Shown here: positions 12,099-24,785 of the stretch, piece after piece
How the letters are laid out: every line of letters begins with the position of its first letter
Numbering within the stretch: the stretch's first letter is position 1
DNA from: Cylindrodendrum hubeiense
Lineage: Eukaryota; Ascomycota; Sordariomycetes; Hypocreales; Nectriaceae
NCBI GenBank assembly: GCA_014621425.1
Contig: JAANBB010000162.1
Coordinates: forward strand, 1 to 64,000
Length of the DNA: 64,000 bases
Direction: 5' to 3'
Notes under the pieces: model-generated
Told to the model about the DNA's origin: nothing
Database searches by the model: none
The model's input: only the letters and a program-made list of their open reading frames with translations
Made by a program: the position numbers and the translations under genes

Positions 12099-15000
12099 AT
12101 GTCTTCACGTTTCTCTGAGCGGTTTACTCGACGACCAAACCCTACTGTTCCGTCTCCGGCCCCACCTCAAGACCCTACCCCGCCTCAAGGAAAACCTCGA
12201 GGTTTAACGGTTGTGTCTGAAGGAGTCGATCCTGTTGTCGAGTTAGTAGCATTGTTTATCCCTACATTAACTAGCTTATTAGCTTATGTATTGTAGTATA
12301 GTTGCGATCCATGGCCTCAAAGGCCACCGAGAGAAGACATGGACTGCAGAAAACAAGGTTTTTTGGCCTCGCGATCTTCTTCCGAATGATGTCCCTGGTG
12401 CTCGAATCCTTTGCTGGGGCTATGAAACGAACACTCGTAGCGCCTCCGGTGTGAGCGAACAATACTTATACGATCATGCGCGGGCGCTAGTATCCGACTT
12501 AAGTACGATGCGGGAGTTTCCAGATGTAAGCCTACATTAACCTTTGGTGGGGGAAAGCTAATCCGATGACCCCAGACTTTGGAGAGGCCAATCATCTTCA
12601 TCGTACACAGCCTTGGGGGCATAATTCTGAAGAGTGTGAGTGACTGGAACGGCTTGAATAACTTGAATAGTAATAATAGTTCCTGGCTAATCTTCATAGG
12701 CCCTTATCCATTCAGACGCAGCTCGCCAAGAACCTTTATCTGGACACCGCTCGGTAAAACTTTCAACGTATGGAATAATTTTTATGGGCACGCCTCATCA
12801 AGGTGTCAGATTTGGAAGTGTGCCTACACAATTGATTTCTGCCGTCATTGCCGCAGATGACCACATTGTCACGATTCTGGAAAAAGACTCAGAGTGGTTG
12901 CAGCAGCAGCTTGGGCAGTACGCTCCGATCAGCGGACATTTTGTAACGAGGTACGCCTACGAGGAGCTCAAAACCCCATTAGTCCTTGGACGTGGCGGCA
13001 TAATAGTGAGTTTTTTGCCCCAAACTGCTGATAAAGTAACTTAAAATGTGTTAGGTGGTGCCGAAAGTATCAGCAGTTTTGCATGGACAGGCAGACAGGG
13101 AACCTATCGCCATTCATGCAAATCATAGAGACATGGTCAAATTTTCCTCGAAAGACGACGTCGGCTACATTGCGATTTTAAACGAATTACTGACGATGAT
13201 CGTGGATGCCGAGACGAGTGTCCAATCATGGTGGGAAACAGAAAGAAGAGCAGAATACGGTATGGTCTCCCACGGCTTGTCAGTTTGTGCTCAATAATTT
13301 AACCGTGTTGAATGTCCATAGCTCGACAAAACAAACCCGAGTCACCTATTATCCCCTTTCGTCGCGATGGCAACTTCGTTCCACGAGACGATATCCTCGA
13401 CAGAATCCGTCAACTATGCTCCGAGCCTGCAGCACGTGTTGCCCTGGTGGGTTTTGGTGGAATTGGGTAAGTCTGAGACCGCCACCTTCAAGAGCTATGC
13501 TGATGGAAAGATAGGAAATCACAACTTGCGATTGAATATGCCTATCGGTTGAAAGACCAAGATACCCTTGAAGAACACCAAATGTGGGTTTTCTGGGTCC
13601 ACGCCGGCTCTATAACTCGAATTGAAGAGGGCTTCAAGGCTATCGCCGACGCTATGAAGATCCCCGGCAGGACCAAGCCAGATGCGAATATCATGCAGCT
13701 GGTATATGACCATCTAAGCAAAGAATCCATAGGAAGATGGTCTATGATACTGGACAGCGCCGACGATTATCACGTATTGTTTGGCGTGAACGAAAATTCT
13801 CAAGATGCGAAAAGGACGTATGAGTACCTACCACAGAGTCCAAACGGATCCATCATCCTCACCACGCGTGATAGACGCATGGCACGCGAACTAATTGGTT
13901 ACAATCCCGATCGAAAGATAATTGAAGTCGGCCCGATGTCAGAAAAAGACGCCCTCAAGTTACTAGCGAACAGACTAGGGCCTCCTTCGGATGCGATGGT
14001 TGCAGCAGATCTAGTGAATGCTCTGGAGCTTATTCCGCTAGCCATCAGTCAAGCTGCCGCTTACATACAAGCCCGAACCCCGCGAACTTCACTTGAGAAT
14101 TACCTAGCCTCATTTAAGGAGAGCAAGGGGAAGAGACTGAGGCTTCTTAGTCATAATGTCGTTGACCTGCGGCGAGATGGAGGCGGGTCGAACGCTATCC
14201 TTACGACCTGGCAGCTGTCATTCGATCATATCCACTCCAAGAGGCCTTCTGCAGCAGATCTTCTCTCGCTTATGAGCTTCTTTAACCGACAAGGTATACC
14301 CGAATGGCTTCTCAAGTCCTCCAGAAATACTGTGGATGATACGCAAGGCAACCTAGATTCGGAAACAGACTCGGAGACAGATTCGGAATCTGAGATCAGC
14401 AATGGCGAGATTGATGACATTTTCAACGAGGATGTGGCAATGTTAAGTGACTATTGCCTGATTACCGCTATCGAAGGAGACGTCTTCGAGATGCACGGAC
14501 TGGTACAACTCTCAACGAGAAAGTGGCTGGAAGCTAATAATCTTCAAGAGGTGTTTAAGGAGCAATTCATCGTGTTGATGGCTGAATGGTTCCCGCGTGG
14601 AGACTATGAGAACTGGGAAATTTGCCAGACGCTCTTCGCACATACTGAAGTCGCGGTTGAGCACCGTCCCCAGGGAGATAGTGCAAAGAAGGCGTGGGCA
14701 CAACTTTTGAATAACGGAGGAGAGTATGCCCTTTCGCGAGGGCATATAGCACTGCAGAACAGATGCTTTCTAAAGCAAAAAAGACACGTGAGAAGGTGCT
14801 GGGAAAAGAGGATGCGGCAACTCTTGAAACTACATCACTTCTTGCCATAACATTTAGAAACAAGGGCCGATTAAAGGATGCAGAGGAACTGGAGACTAGG
14901 GTATTGGAAACTCATAAGATGAAGCCAGAGCTAAATCATTTGGATAAGCTAACCAGCATGGCCAATCTTGCAACTATATTCGGGCTACAGGACCGATGGG

Positions 15001-16010
15001 CGGAAGCAGAGAAACTAGATGTGCAAGTGCTGGAAACTCGCAGGAGAGAATTAGGAGAAGATCATCGGGATACCTTGGCCAGTAAATCGAATCTGGCAGT
15101 AACATATAGTAAACAAGGCCGGCTCAAGGAAGCAGAGAGGATGGAGATGGAAGTGATGGAAGCTCTTACGACAAAATTGGGAGCAGAACATACGGATACA
15201 ATCGCCAGTGTAGCGAATTTTGCAACATTGATGTGGGAGCAGGGTCGATGGGATGAATCAGAGAAGCTCGAGGTGCAGGTGATAGAAGCTCACAAGAAGA
15301 ATTTCGGGGAAGATCATCCGGATACACTATCCGTCATGTCTCATCTCGCATCAACGTATAAGTCCCAGCGCCGATGGGAGGAAGCAGAAAAGATGTTTTT
15401 GAAAGTGATGGAAACTCGCAAGATCCAGCTGGGAGCAGATCATCCGGACACACTTGCCAGTATGGTCAATCTTGCATCGATGTTGTCGAAGCAGGGCCGA
15501 TCGGATGAAGCAGAGGTGCTGCAGGTGCAGGCGATGGAAGCTCACAAGAGGAAATTCGGGGAAGATCATCCAGATACACTAACCAGCATGTCTCATCTCG
15601 CATCAACATATGAGCGCCAGAGCCGATGGAAGGAAGCAGAGACGCTATTAGTGAAAGTAATGGAAATTCGCAAGATCAAAATGGGAGCATACCATCCGGA
15701 TACGCTGGCCGATATGGCCGGTCTTGCATCCAAATACAATTCTCGGGGTCGATTGGAGGAAGCAGCGACACTTGAGGCGCAAGTGATGGAAACTCGGATG
15801 GTGACCTTGGGGCTAGATCATCCGGATACGCTGACCAGCATGGTTAATCTCGCCAATACTTGGAACGGCCAAGGCCGACACGAAGACGCGTTGGTCTTGT
15901 TGGAGCAAGCTGCTCGTGGGCGACAACATATCCTTGGCTCGGAGCATCATGATACGATATCCTCTTTGTCTATTGTAGAAGAGTGGAGGAAAGGATTGAA
16001 CTTTTTCTAG
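12099..16010 (+). pseudogene. NLR (STAND) protein: esterase-like, NB-ARC, TPR; one frameshift
   Basis: Seven exons: 12099-12241, 12297-12525, 12576-12635, 12700-13005, 13055-13259, 13322-13466 and 13515-16010. In order: an alpha/beta-hydrolase (SesB/DUF676-like) domain (about residues 48-290) with IVAIHGLKG, nucleophile elbow HSLGG and FMGTPHQG; an NB-ARC NTPase (about 325-640) with Walker A GFGGIGKSQLA split by the last intron, Walker B WSMILDSADD, sensor SIILTTRDRR and a GLPL-like IPLAISQAAAYI; an acidic linker; then about nine and a half 42-residue TPRs. The exons total 3584 nt, one short of a whole number of codons. The frame breaks at GGG 14740-14742, where one missing G would restore about 1194 aa. 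Such fungal NLRs act in non-self recognition and regulated cell death; the trigger here is unknown. It may be a pseudogene, an allele, or a sequencing error. Confidence 0.85.
14763..15995 (+). repeat. Array of 126-bp TPR-encoding repeats
   Basis: About nine full and one partial copy of a 126-bp unit, each encoding a 42-residue kinesin-light-chain-type TPR with the consensus G-x-DHPDTL-x-SM-x-NLA and a basic-acidic linker. Units 5 and 6 resemble units 7 and 8 as a pair (both pairs alternate an EAHK...FGEDHPDTL unit with a METRK-like unit), so growth by two-unit duplication is likely. Confidence 0.85.
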
Positions 16011-16930
16011 ACTTTTTCAACATTAGATAGATCACGGCGTCTCGGTTTCAACTATAAAAGCCCTTGGATACTATGATATTATTTCTAAGTGATTTGTGGG
16101 CGGAAACACCTGTTATGTCAGTGTATAATTCTTTTTGCCTAGTATTGAGTGCATCTCAACAACTCATGCATGGATGGCGATGCATCATATATGTACAGTC
16201 GGAAATTTAGGCACCCGAAGGTATCTTTCGATCCTACGACACTTGTACTCCATGACCTCGTACCATTGCATTCCATGGCCTTATTTTGCCCTGTTTTGCC
16301 CTGTTTTGCCCTGTGCTGCCTTGTCTTATCCTTATCCATCCAGTCAGTGATCACATCGCACAATCCCAGCAACGAGGGGCGACCCTGGGCATGCAGCCAT
16401 CAATGTGATTCGCCGTGTCCGTCCAGAATGCGAAACGACAGGCTTCTGCGAGTGGCGCCAAGCGAATTTAGGGGACTTTGGGGCCCATGCTTATCCACCA
16501 CAGCTCGTCACGAACCCCTTGGCCCCGCAGCTCATCGCCGGACTCTAGCACTGAATCAGAGCGTCTGCGGCGCTAAGCTCGCGCTCGCCGGTCTATCGTG
16601 AAGCGAGAGTGGGCGATGGATCTACGAGCGTGCATGGTTTTTCGGAGGAGGTTGGCGTTCATAGCGCACAGGCCAAGGGTCTTGGTGGGAAATTGTTAAC
16701 GCAGCATGGCGCTCCTGCCGTGTCTCGTCCGTCTCGCCTCCTCCTCCTTCCCCCGATCCCTTGCATCATGGGACGAGCTTTCTCCGACTCTGCCCTCGAC
16801 TCAGCCTCCGACTCCTGAATTCCCTCGCTCTCGTACGGGACTCTCTTGGATCCGGGCGCCCCAATTGCCCTCTGCTGGCATCGTCCTACAGCCTCTTCCG
16901 TGCTGGATCACGGCAATCATCTAACCCATC
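16011..16930. other. Intergenic, upstream of yvc1
   Basis: 920 bp between the NLR and the channel gene. There are three tandem copies of the 10-mer TTTTGCCCTG at about 16283-16312. From 16.7 kb it is C/T-rich, as fungal promoters and 5' leaders often are. No gene is seen. Confidence 0.5.
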
Positions 16931-19395
16931 ATGCCTATCCGCGTCAAGTCCAAACAGCTGCCTGCTGCGCGCGACGGGAGCCCTGTGCCTGTCCGCTACG
17001 ACTTCGACCTGCCCGACATTGCGTCCGACGACGAGTTCCGCCTGGTTGTTAAGAAGCTCTCGCTGTAAGTTGGATCCCCAGATGTCTGGCTTGCCGCCAT
17101 CCCGGCGTCCTATACACTCCAATGTGTTGGCTGACCACGCGGCTCTCCAGGTACTTTGTCGATGTCATCGAGCTGCCCAGCACCTTTGAGCAGCTGCGGA
17201 CCACTGCTGCGGGGAACTGTCTGCGGGTGTTGGTGGATCATCTGGCGGATACGTGCACCAACCCTGCAATTGTCAATGCTTTGCTGTAAGTCTGACGTCG
17301 ATGTCGATGCTTTCTCGCAATTGCCCGTCTTGCTTTCGTCTCAAATGCTGTAGGCGCAATTGGCCAATTCATGTTACCCGTCCTGTTTTGTATTTTCCTT
17401 GTTCACGTTCCGTCTTGCAGGGACGAAGTTTACCCCGTTCCCCTCCAGATGGCCCACCGCCACACACCCCGCACCTGCACAACACAACCACGATGTCTCA
17501 ACATGAATCTTACCGGACATCCTGTCATTCTCCCCGCCAACTGCTAATCTTGTCATTTCCAGAGCCCTCAAGTGGCATTATGCCGCCGATTCGGAACACC
17601 GCGGCCTCGGCGAGGCCCGCTCCAGCGCCTGCGAGATCGTCGCCTGGCGTTTCTTGACTAGACTTTCAGAACGTGAGGCGGTCGACTATTGTCTCTACGA
17701 AATCCCCGACCTCGATGCTGTTGCCGAAAACGAGCATAACGGCCATGTGGATGAAGAGGCTGGCGAAACCTCTCCGTTGCTCTCGCATTTCCGCTCCAAC
17801 GGCAATCGGCGCTCTGGACCTGGCCCCGCTGGCAGCAGCATGAAGCGCACCCAGTTGCTGAGCTCCCTGTCTCGACTTACTATGACTATGGATACAGAGG
17901 AAGCCGACGAGCCCGACCCCACTGGGGCATTCAAGAACCTCAATGCCCTCGAGATAGCCGCTGTTGCCGACGCCAAACGCTTCCTCAGCCAACACATTGT
18001 CCAGAAGATCATTACAGCTATCTGGAGTGGTGACCTCATCTTCTGGGACAGCCTGTCAGTCCACTCAACCAAGAAGCCTAGGTTCTACAACCCGCACACC
18101 TCCGACCCCTTTTCTCGCCTGCGCGTCCCCAAGTACCTCAAGAGCTGGGAGGTACTCTTCTTTTGCATCTTCCTATGCCTGTACTACGTTGTGCTCATCA
18201 CCCGCGATGAGACCCGCATCACGGTTCCCGAGGTCATCCTGTTTTTCTGGATTGCCGCTTTCTTTTATGATGAGTTAAGCGAGTGGCTCGATGCGGGCTC
18301 CATCTTCTACGCAACGGATATTTGGAACTTGTTCGACATGATCATGATTGCTATTGGCTTCACGTTTGGCATCCTGAGTGAGTGGACGGATATGATGTTA
18401 ACCTGACTTTGTGCTAATATTTCCTAGGGATCATCGGAATTACCCAGGACAAACCGGAGTTCAGCGAACTTGCCTTTGACATCCTCGCGCTCGAGGCCCT
18501 CTTCATGATTCCCCGTATCTTCTCCATCCTGAGCCTCAGCCCGTACTGGGGAACCCTTATCCCCTGTCTTAAAGAAATGGGCAAGGACTTCTTCAAATAC
18601 ATGGTGCTCGTCGTCGTCGTTTATCTCGGCTTCCTGACCACGTTTTCACTCATCGGTCGCGATGCCTTCTCGTTTAAGAAGATGGCCTGGATCCTGACCA
18701 AGATATTCTATGGATCAGCCCCCATTGGATTCGAGGTCATGCACCAAATCGATCCCTTCTTCGGCCCGCCCTTGATGATTACTTTTATTACTCTGTCTAC
18801 GTTCCTGTTGATGGGCTCCCTGACCGGTATGCTGTCTAACAGCTTCTCGCGCGTCATCACGCACGCCAAGGAAGAGTACTTGTATGTGTACAGCGTCTAC
18901 GTTCTGGAGGCGTCGACTAGCAACCGGCTCACCCACTTCTACCCGCCCTTCAATCTCCTCGCCTTCGCCATCTTCCGACCTTGGCGCCTTATCTTTTCTG
19001 CCGACGAAAAATTCCGGGCCGGCCGCATTATGCTCCTCAAGCTCACGCATTGGCCTATCGTCGGCATCATCCGCCTGTACGAGATGTTCCGTAGCCAGGC
19101 TACTGCGGACGAATTCGCAGGGTTTAAGGGCCCGCAGGCTTCCAGAAGCCGCAACGGCCACCGAGGCGTTGGCCAGAAGCGGTCAGTGTCCAACATCAGC
19201 CGGCGAGACATGCTGTCTCCGAGACGGGCCCATGGCCACGAATCGGAGCGCCGTGAGGACGACATGGATGCGCCGACGAATGTGGAGGTGCAGCTCACCG
19301 AGCTTAACCGCAAGATTGACCAGCTTGCAACGGCTCTACTGTTGATGCAGGAGAAGGCTGCCAGCGGCACGCCTAGCACCACTGCGTCCGCATAA
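16931..19395 (+). CDS. yvc1: Vacuolar TRP-type cation channel, Yvc1 family
   Basis: Four exons: 16931-17064, 17151-17285, 17563-18377 and 18428-19395, giving 683 aa. The N-terminal cytoplasmic part holds the family's VNALLALKWHYAA and ACEIVAW motifs. Six membrane segments follow between about residues 245 and 520: VLFFCIFLCLYYVVLI, VILFFWIAAFFY, DIWNLFDMIMIAIGF, ILALEALFMIPRIF, YMVLVVVVYLGFL and, after the pore-loop stretch FYGSAPIGF, MITFITLSTFLLMGSL. The C-terminus has the conserved FNLLAFAIFRPWRLI and ends in a likely coiled coil (QLTELNRKIDQLATALL). Yvc1 releases Ca2+ from the vacuole on osmotic shock in yeast. Intron 2 (277 bp) is long compared with its neighbours. The ATG opens the exon that splices in frame. 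Confidence 0.93.
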
Positions 19396-22318
19396 GGCCG
19401 GGCTATGGTGATGGCCCGGGGCTGACTGTGACTTGGTGCGTCGGAGGTGGAGCGGTCCCGCTATCTAATGCCGGACCGTGGATAACGGAGAGGGGAATGA
19501 CAGGCGGGGACTAGTTTCAAGATTGATCTAACAGAGGCGGAGCGGGTCGTACAGCAGTTGGATTCTCAGATGGCTCGGTGGGGAGAAGACGGAGATGGGC
19601 GGCTCTGCGGGAGGGAGGTTGTTTGCACTTCATACCATGATAATCATGACCCTAATAGCTAGCGAGCATGGGGTATTTTATGACCCTAGATCCTTAAATT
19701 TGCTGTACTTCAATTCACTACATCAATATGTCTACCGAGTCTTGTGTCTGGTCAATGACGACAAAGGAGGTGGCATCGCCCACGAGCAGGACCGCGCAGG
19801 CTGACCACAAATGGACGAGAGAGATGCCTTCATTGGCCACCGCTGGTCATCAATTGGCCGTCGGCACTACAGGGCCCATTCCTTAAGCCGCCATCACCGC
19901 CGGCACATGTTCGTCTCCATCAGCTCCTGTCTAACACGCGCTGCCCCAGGCAGAACTAAAGCCGCTGATTCCCGCACAAAGCACGCGAGCTCAATAACAG
20001 ACCTGCATGGCATTGGGGCCCATCACGTAGCGGAGCCAGGGTACGAGGTACGTATTTCAAGCTGTGGGATTGCTGATGACTCTCGCGATTCTAACGGGTG
20101 CTCGGATTTCCCGTACCAAATACTCGTTATGTTGACGAAGGCTAGTTGAACCAAACGCTAGCTGGCTCCTGCCTGGAAAATATCTAGACAACATGGCATC
20201 CCACATATGATGATACAAAAACCAAGATGATATCTAGACGATAAGGGCATTTTTGTTTTGAATAACTTCTTTTCAATATCGTTGATGGAAGCCTCTGCAA
20301 GATCATCGCCAGATAGATGAAAGCAATACAGTAGTGTTAATACGCCCATGCATTTCACAATATACCTGACGCTGGCAAATGCTGCTGCTGCTGCTGCTGC
20401 AAAAAAAAAGGAGTTTCCTACCCCTTTGGCTTTACCTCTTTGCAACCTTTCAATCTCCCTTGCTGCTTGTTACTGACAATCTTATCCTGGACCTTGAGAT
20501 ATATGCGGCTAATCTCCTATTGAGTCGGGAGGCCAGCCTTCGATCCCGCTATTGTATCGGAGTGTGTAGAAAAGAAACCTGCAAGCTCTGCGTCTCGCTT
20601 GTGTCTCCAATCGTACCGGTCATGTGCCCTCGCCAATTTGTCGATGACATCATTGAGGCTCGTCTCTTCGGTAGCTTGTGCATGGAAGCCTTTCCTCACC
20701 AACCCGAATTTTCTTTTTGCCTCATCTAGATCCATGTTGTACTTCCCCAAGCCTCCAAAGTCCCGGGTACATTTCTTTCTTTCCGACGAGTGTACTATTC
20801 TCGTTTGCATCAGTCTTCGCTGAATGGCTTGCTCGTAGGGTTGCCCCTCGTCCTTGGCCTTTTGTCAGACGACGGGCAGTCAAAGTTCAACTATTCTACC
20901 CAGGTCATCAACTTGTCTTGTTTGGGATCTTTGTGTGGCTGGAAGGATCGGGCAAAGTCGTGTTACGCCTGGCGCTGCTTCATCGCCTCGTGTATTGAGG
21001 AGGTGGATATCATCATCTGTAAGTCTCCGCTCATGGTGTTGCCATTCCCGGAACTGTTCCCACCTATCCCATTGTACCTGGAATACCTTAGAATAGCCAT
21101 TTCAGACTTTAGGATATTACTAGAGCTTAGGGACCTGCACGCATATTGTTTGTGACAGTGATCAAGGAATCGTGGGTTCTGGAGTATGGGACGGGTGCGG
21201 CTAGTGTCGGTGCGGGCTCACTCGGACGCATAGGCTGTGTTACAGAGTGCGCCTGACATACAGCTAGCGATATGCAACCCAGTGACTAATGTAGATGCGA
21301 TGGCCAGTCGATGGGGTAATGAAGGGCAATGGGGTCAAAAAGCCGAGACAAGCGGCTTAGTCAATGGGTTCTAGTCATGACGTCTCGGGGCCGGTGGTGC
21401 TGTAGGCCGAAGACTTTCTCGGCGAGAGATGTTCCTGGCCGAAGTATTTACGGTGAGCTTCATCATGTACAGAAATGGTCAATCCCCCGGGTTCTCGAGC
21501 TGATTAGGTAGCTATACATTCGCCATCTCCTACCTCTTTCCCGCCATTGCCGTAGGCCGGCATCCAAGTCTATACGATTCAGGTACGCAAGGTATGTCGG
21601 CTTCTTCGCCGGGGCAAGCCGCCCTCCACTATGCTAACCCACGCCGAGCCCCCCACGCGCGCTGTAATGGCAGCGTTGGCCGCTATCCCGCTCCCAGCCG
21701 CTTGGCCAGTCGCTTGCCCACCCGTTCATAACGCCTACGGGACTCGATCCCGAAGCCACCAGGGTCGCCGACTCAGACTCAGACTCAGCCCGATCTCGGC
21801 GCCGTCGCCGCCCGATTTTCCCTTCAGCGCTTGCTCCGGTCTCTCCAGGGCGCTCAAAAGGCGTCCCCAGCGCCCCGGACATCTTCACTCGCGCGGACCC
21901 TGGCCTCTCGCCATATCTCCATAATCGTCGCCCCATTAAACCAACCAGCGCAGCTGCATTGCACATTGCAACACTGGCAAATCTGGGCTCTGTCTGCCCT
22001 CCCTCTCCAGTACAGACCGACCTATCCAGCCCACCCCCTGCTCCTCGTGCGGGCAGCTGCACCGGCGCCTTGTTCAACATACTTTTTTCTCTTTTTCGTA
22101 TCACGGCCTCTCTTCCCCTGAACGGTTAAAATCGACACCGAACGAACAACACGCAACACAACATCCGATAAAATCGTCCAGCGTGCCCATGCCTCCGTCG
22201 ACCGTCTCCATCTCCATTTCCGTCCTCAATCTCAAAGCTCATCCTCCTCCACCGTCCTGATATCGCGCTCTTCGTCCTTGTCGCTTCGTCGCCCTCACCG
22301 CGGCCTCACCGATAACCC
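19396..22318. other. 2.9-kb intergenic region
   Basis: No confident gene. A (GCT)n tract at 20381-20400 is followed by a short A run. A minus-strand open frame at 20517-20810 has balanced, coding-like composition and may be a relic. From 21.8 kb the sequence becomes C-rich, probably the promoter and leader of the next gene. Confidence 0.5.
20381..20409. repeat. (GCT)n microsatellite followed by poly(A)
   Basis: Six to seven GCT units at 20381-20400, then nine A residues. It lies outside any supported gene. Confidence 0.9.
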
Positions 22319-23434
22319 ATGTCTGCGCCCGCCACAATGAAGAACTCCGATGCATCCCCGTCATCGCCTGCAGCTGCGTCCCTCGCGCTGCAGGGTTCCG
22401 GCAGCACCGTCTGGAACACAAAAAACCTGGGCTCCCGGCTCGGCGTTGACGCTATCAGCGCAGCGTCCGCTGCTTCCATGGTTGCGCCGCTGATTGCAAT
22501 GATTGACCGGTGAGCTTCTGCCCGTTTTCCTGATGATTCTGACCCTGGCGATTCTTGAGTTCTGCCTCAGCGAAATTGTCTGAATTATTTCGAGGCCGAC
22601 ACCGGCGTTGGTGGCTGCTGAATCCAAATGCTACCAAAACACCAAATCCAGCATCGCCATCGCCAAGAAAATGTTAAAATCGGCTTCAAGATTGAACCCC
22701 CCGCTAACTCCCCGCTCTCTCCTAGCTCCGTCATGGAAAACGCCTCCGGTCGCAGCTCGCTAGCCTCCTCCATCGCCTCCTCTCTCCGAACGCTCATCAC
22801 TCGCCCGCACACCTTCCTCTTCTCCAAGCCCACCGCCCTCATCTTCCTCGTCTACGGCTCCACGTACCTAATGGCCAACACCGTCGACACTTCGTCCTCG
22901 ACGCTCAACAACCGCCCGGCCTCGTCCATCACCGCTGGCACCGCAAAGTTCGCCGCCTCATCTGCCGCCAACATTGGCATCGGCATCTACAAGGATCAGG
23001 TCTTCGTCCGCCTATTTGGACCCCCCGGTGCTGTGCCCCGCGCCGTGCCCCTACCAGGCTACACCCTTTTCGCGGCGCGCGACTGCCTTACCATCTTCGC
23101 CTCATTCAACGTGCCGCCCATTCTCGGCCCCTACCTTGACTCACACTTCTCCAACGAGGTCAAGGCTCGCATGTCTGGCCTCTCCACCGCCCAGTTCTTG
23201 GCCCCGGCCGCCGTCCAGTTCATCTCCACGCCTATGCATCTCCTCGGTCTCGACCTGTACAACCGCCCGTCCACCGGCGCCGCTACCGTTAACATGCGTG
23301 ACCGATGGGATGCTGTCCGCCGCAACTGGACCATCAGCGCCTTCGCCCGTATCGGCCGCATCGTCCCGGCCTTTGGCATTGGCGGCGTTGTCAACACCAA
23401 AGTGAGACGCTCTCTGATGGCGAAGCTCGAGTAA
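22319..23434 (+). CDS. Conserved fungal membrane protein, probably mitochondrial
   Basis: Two exons, 22319-22509 and 22726-23434 (intron of 216 bp), 299 aa. An ATG six codons later is an alternative start. The N-terminus is rich in Ser, Ala and Thr with no acidic cluster, compatible with a mitochondrial presequence. Hydrophobic stretches include ALIFLVYGSTYLMANTV (about 107-123) and amphipathic segments around LFAARDCLTIFASFNVPPIL and FLAPAAVQFISTPMHLLGL. I recognise the general pattern from uncharacterised proteins conserved across ascomycetes but cannot name the family. It shows no known catalytic motif. Localisation and function are inference only. Confidence 0.72.
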
Positions 23435-24785
23435 TGATGATGTTATTTTTACGCCAAGATGAATGGGTGGAGGACCTGTCAGGGTGATTTGGATATCACC
23501 TGCCTGCATGCCTCCCTGTACTTGCGTTAGTGTTGGTTGCTGGTGGGGTTTGCTTTTTTTTTCTCCGGCGTTCTTGTAAGACGGCTCTGCCACGCACGAC
23601 TGTTAATGTGATCTATGGCCTCGGGGTATACGAGGCAATCCAAATGATGCCAGATATGGAATGGCAACTAGACGAAGGATGGGCTATCTGTAATCGGAAC
23701 TTAGATGGTTAGACCGGTAGAGATGGACATAGAGATGGACATGGAAATGAACATCAATCACCACCCCAGCGGCCTTTAAAGGCTCGCCACACTCTGGGGC
23801 TGGAAATCATGCATCAAACACCATTTACTCACGTCAACATGCACGTCGCATCGCGGCCTTGGAGGTCGTATGCGAAAGTATGGGCCTACAATCACACAAG
23901 GTCGCTGATTCATTTATGCATCTTACGCAATAACATGCGCGCTTTCAATCCTCCATATCCGACTTCCCCACCCCCTCCCGACCCTCTCTTTCACATTTGA
24001 CCGATATCATGCTCCATCAACGTCAATGTCAGCGTCACCGTTCACACGTACGCATCATCCTCACTACCCATTCCCCCGTGTCCCTTCGTCCGCTCATTTC
24101 CTCCAAACACACAAGATCAACCATAGCATGGATATTTCGAACCAACGACACTCCCGTAACAGGCGGCACCAAAAACGGGGTAACAACTAAGACAGCAAGG
24201 TGAATTCATCGATCCCGTCCAGAACGCCCTGTCCAGCCCCAAGCCACCCTAGCTAAGAAGTAGAAGAATAGGGAAGAAAAGAAGATACTGAGCTCAGCCA
24301 TGTAACATCGCAACAAAACGGTCCAAGCCGAAAGCATTGTCGCAGGACAACGTTTCAAACAACAAGAAGTAAAAGAAACCCGAAAAGGGGGGAGGTCCGA
24401 GGGCTCCCAACGAAGGCGTAACGAACGTCTGATCCACTGGGCCATGATTCATGCATCATCCAGCTACTAAAAAAGTACCAAAGAAGCATCAACTTCCTCG
24501 TTGACGTGTCGTCATAATCCACCAAAGGGTGGGTACAAGAACAAGAGGGTGCGTCGTCCATCGCGAACACGTAAAATTTTAGATCAATTGGTGAATAAAA
24601 GGAAAACGCACGACATTGTGCGGGGTGGTCCGTCGGAGTAGCGTTTCGAGATCGTGAGGAGCAGGCATCAGTGGTCGGGGGTATGCTTTTTCTGATGCTC
24701 CAGCTCGTAGCAACCAAAGAATGCTCAAAGATAACAGAAACTGGAACTGTGACGACATGAGAGAGCCTCCTGAGGTTGCTGTGTC
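23435..24785. other. Convergent intergenic region
   Basis: 1.35 kb between the 3' ends of the membrane-protein gene and bem1. No supported gene or repeat. The 24.2-24.7 kb part may be the bem1 3' untranslated region. Confidence 0.45.

Noticed and set aside
14715..14749. 26-bp intron (GTATGC...ATAG) to explain the NLR frame change
   Set aside because: Too short for a fungal spliceosomal intron, and the removed bases encode the conserved ALSRG stretch.
14763..15995. CRISPR-like array
   Set aside because: Repeats are 126 bp without spacers and are coding TPR units.
21731..21760. tRNA-like T-arm (GGGATCGAGTCCC) on the minus strand
   Set aside because: The loop is too short and no A box or acceptor stem lies at the right distance.
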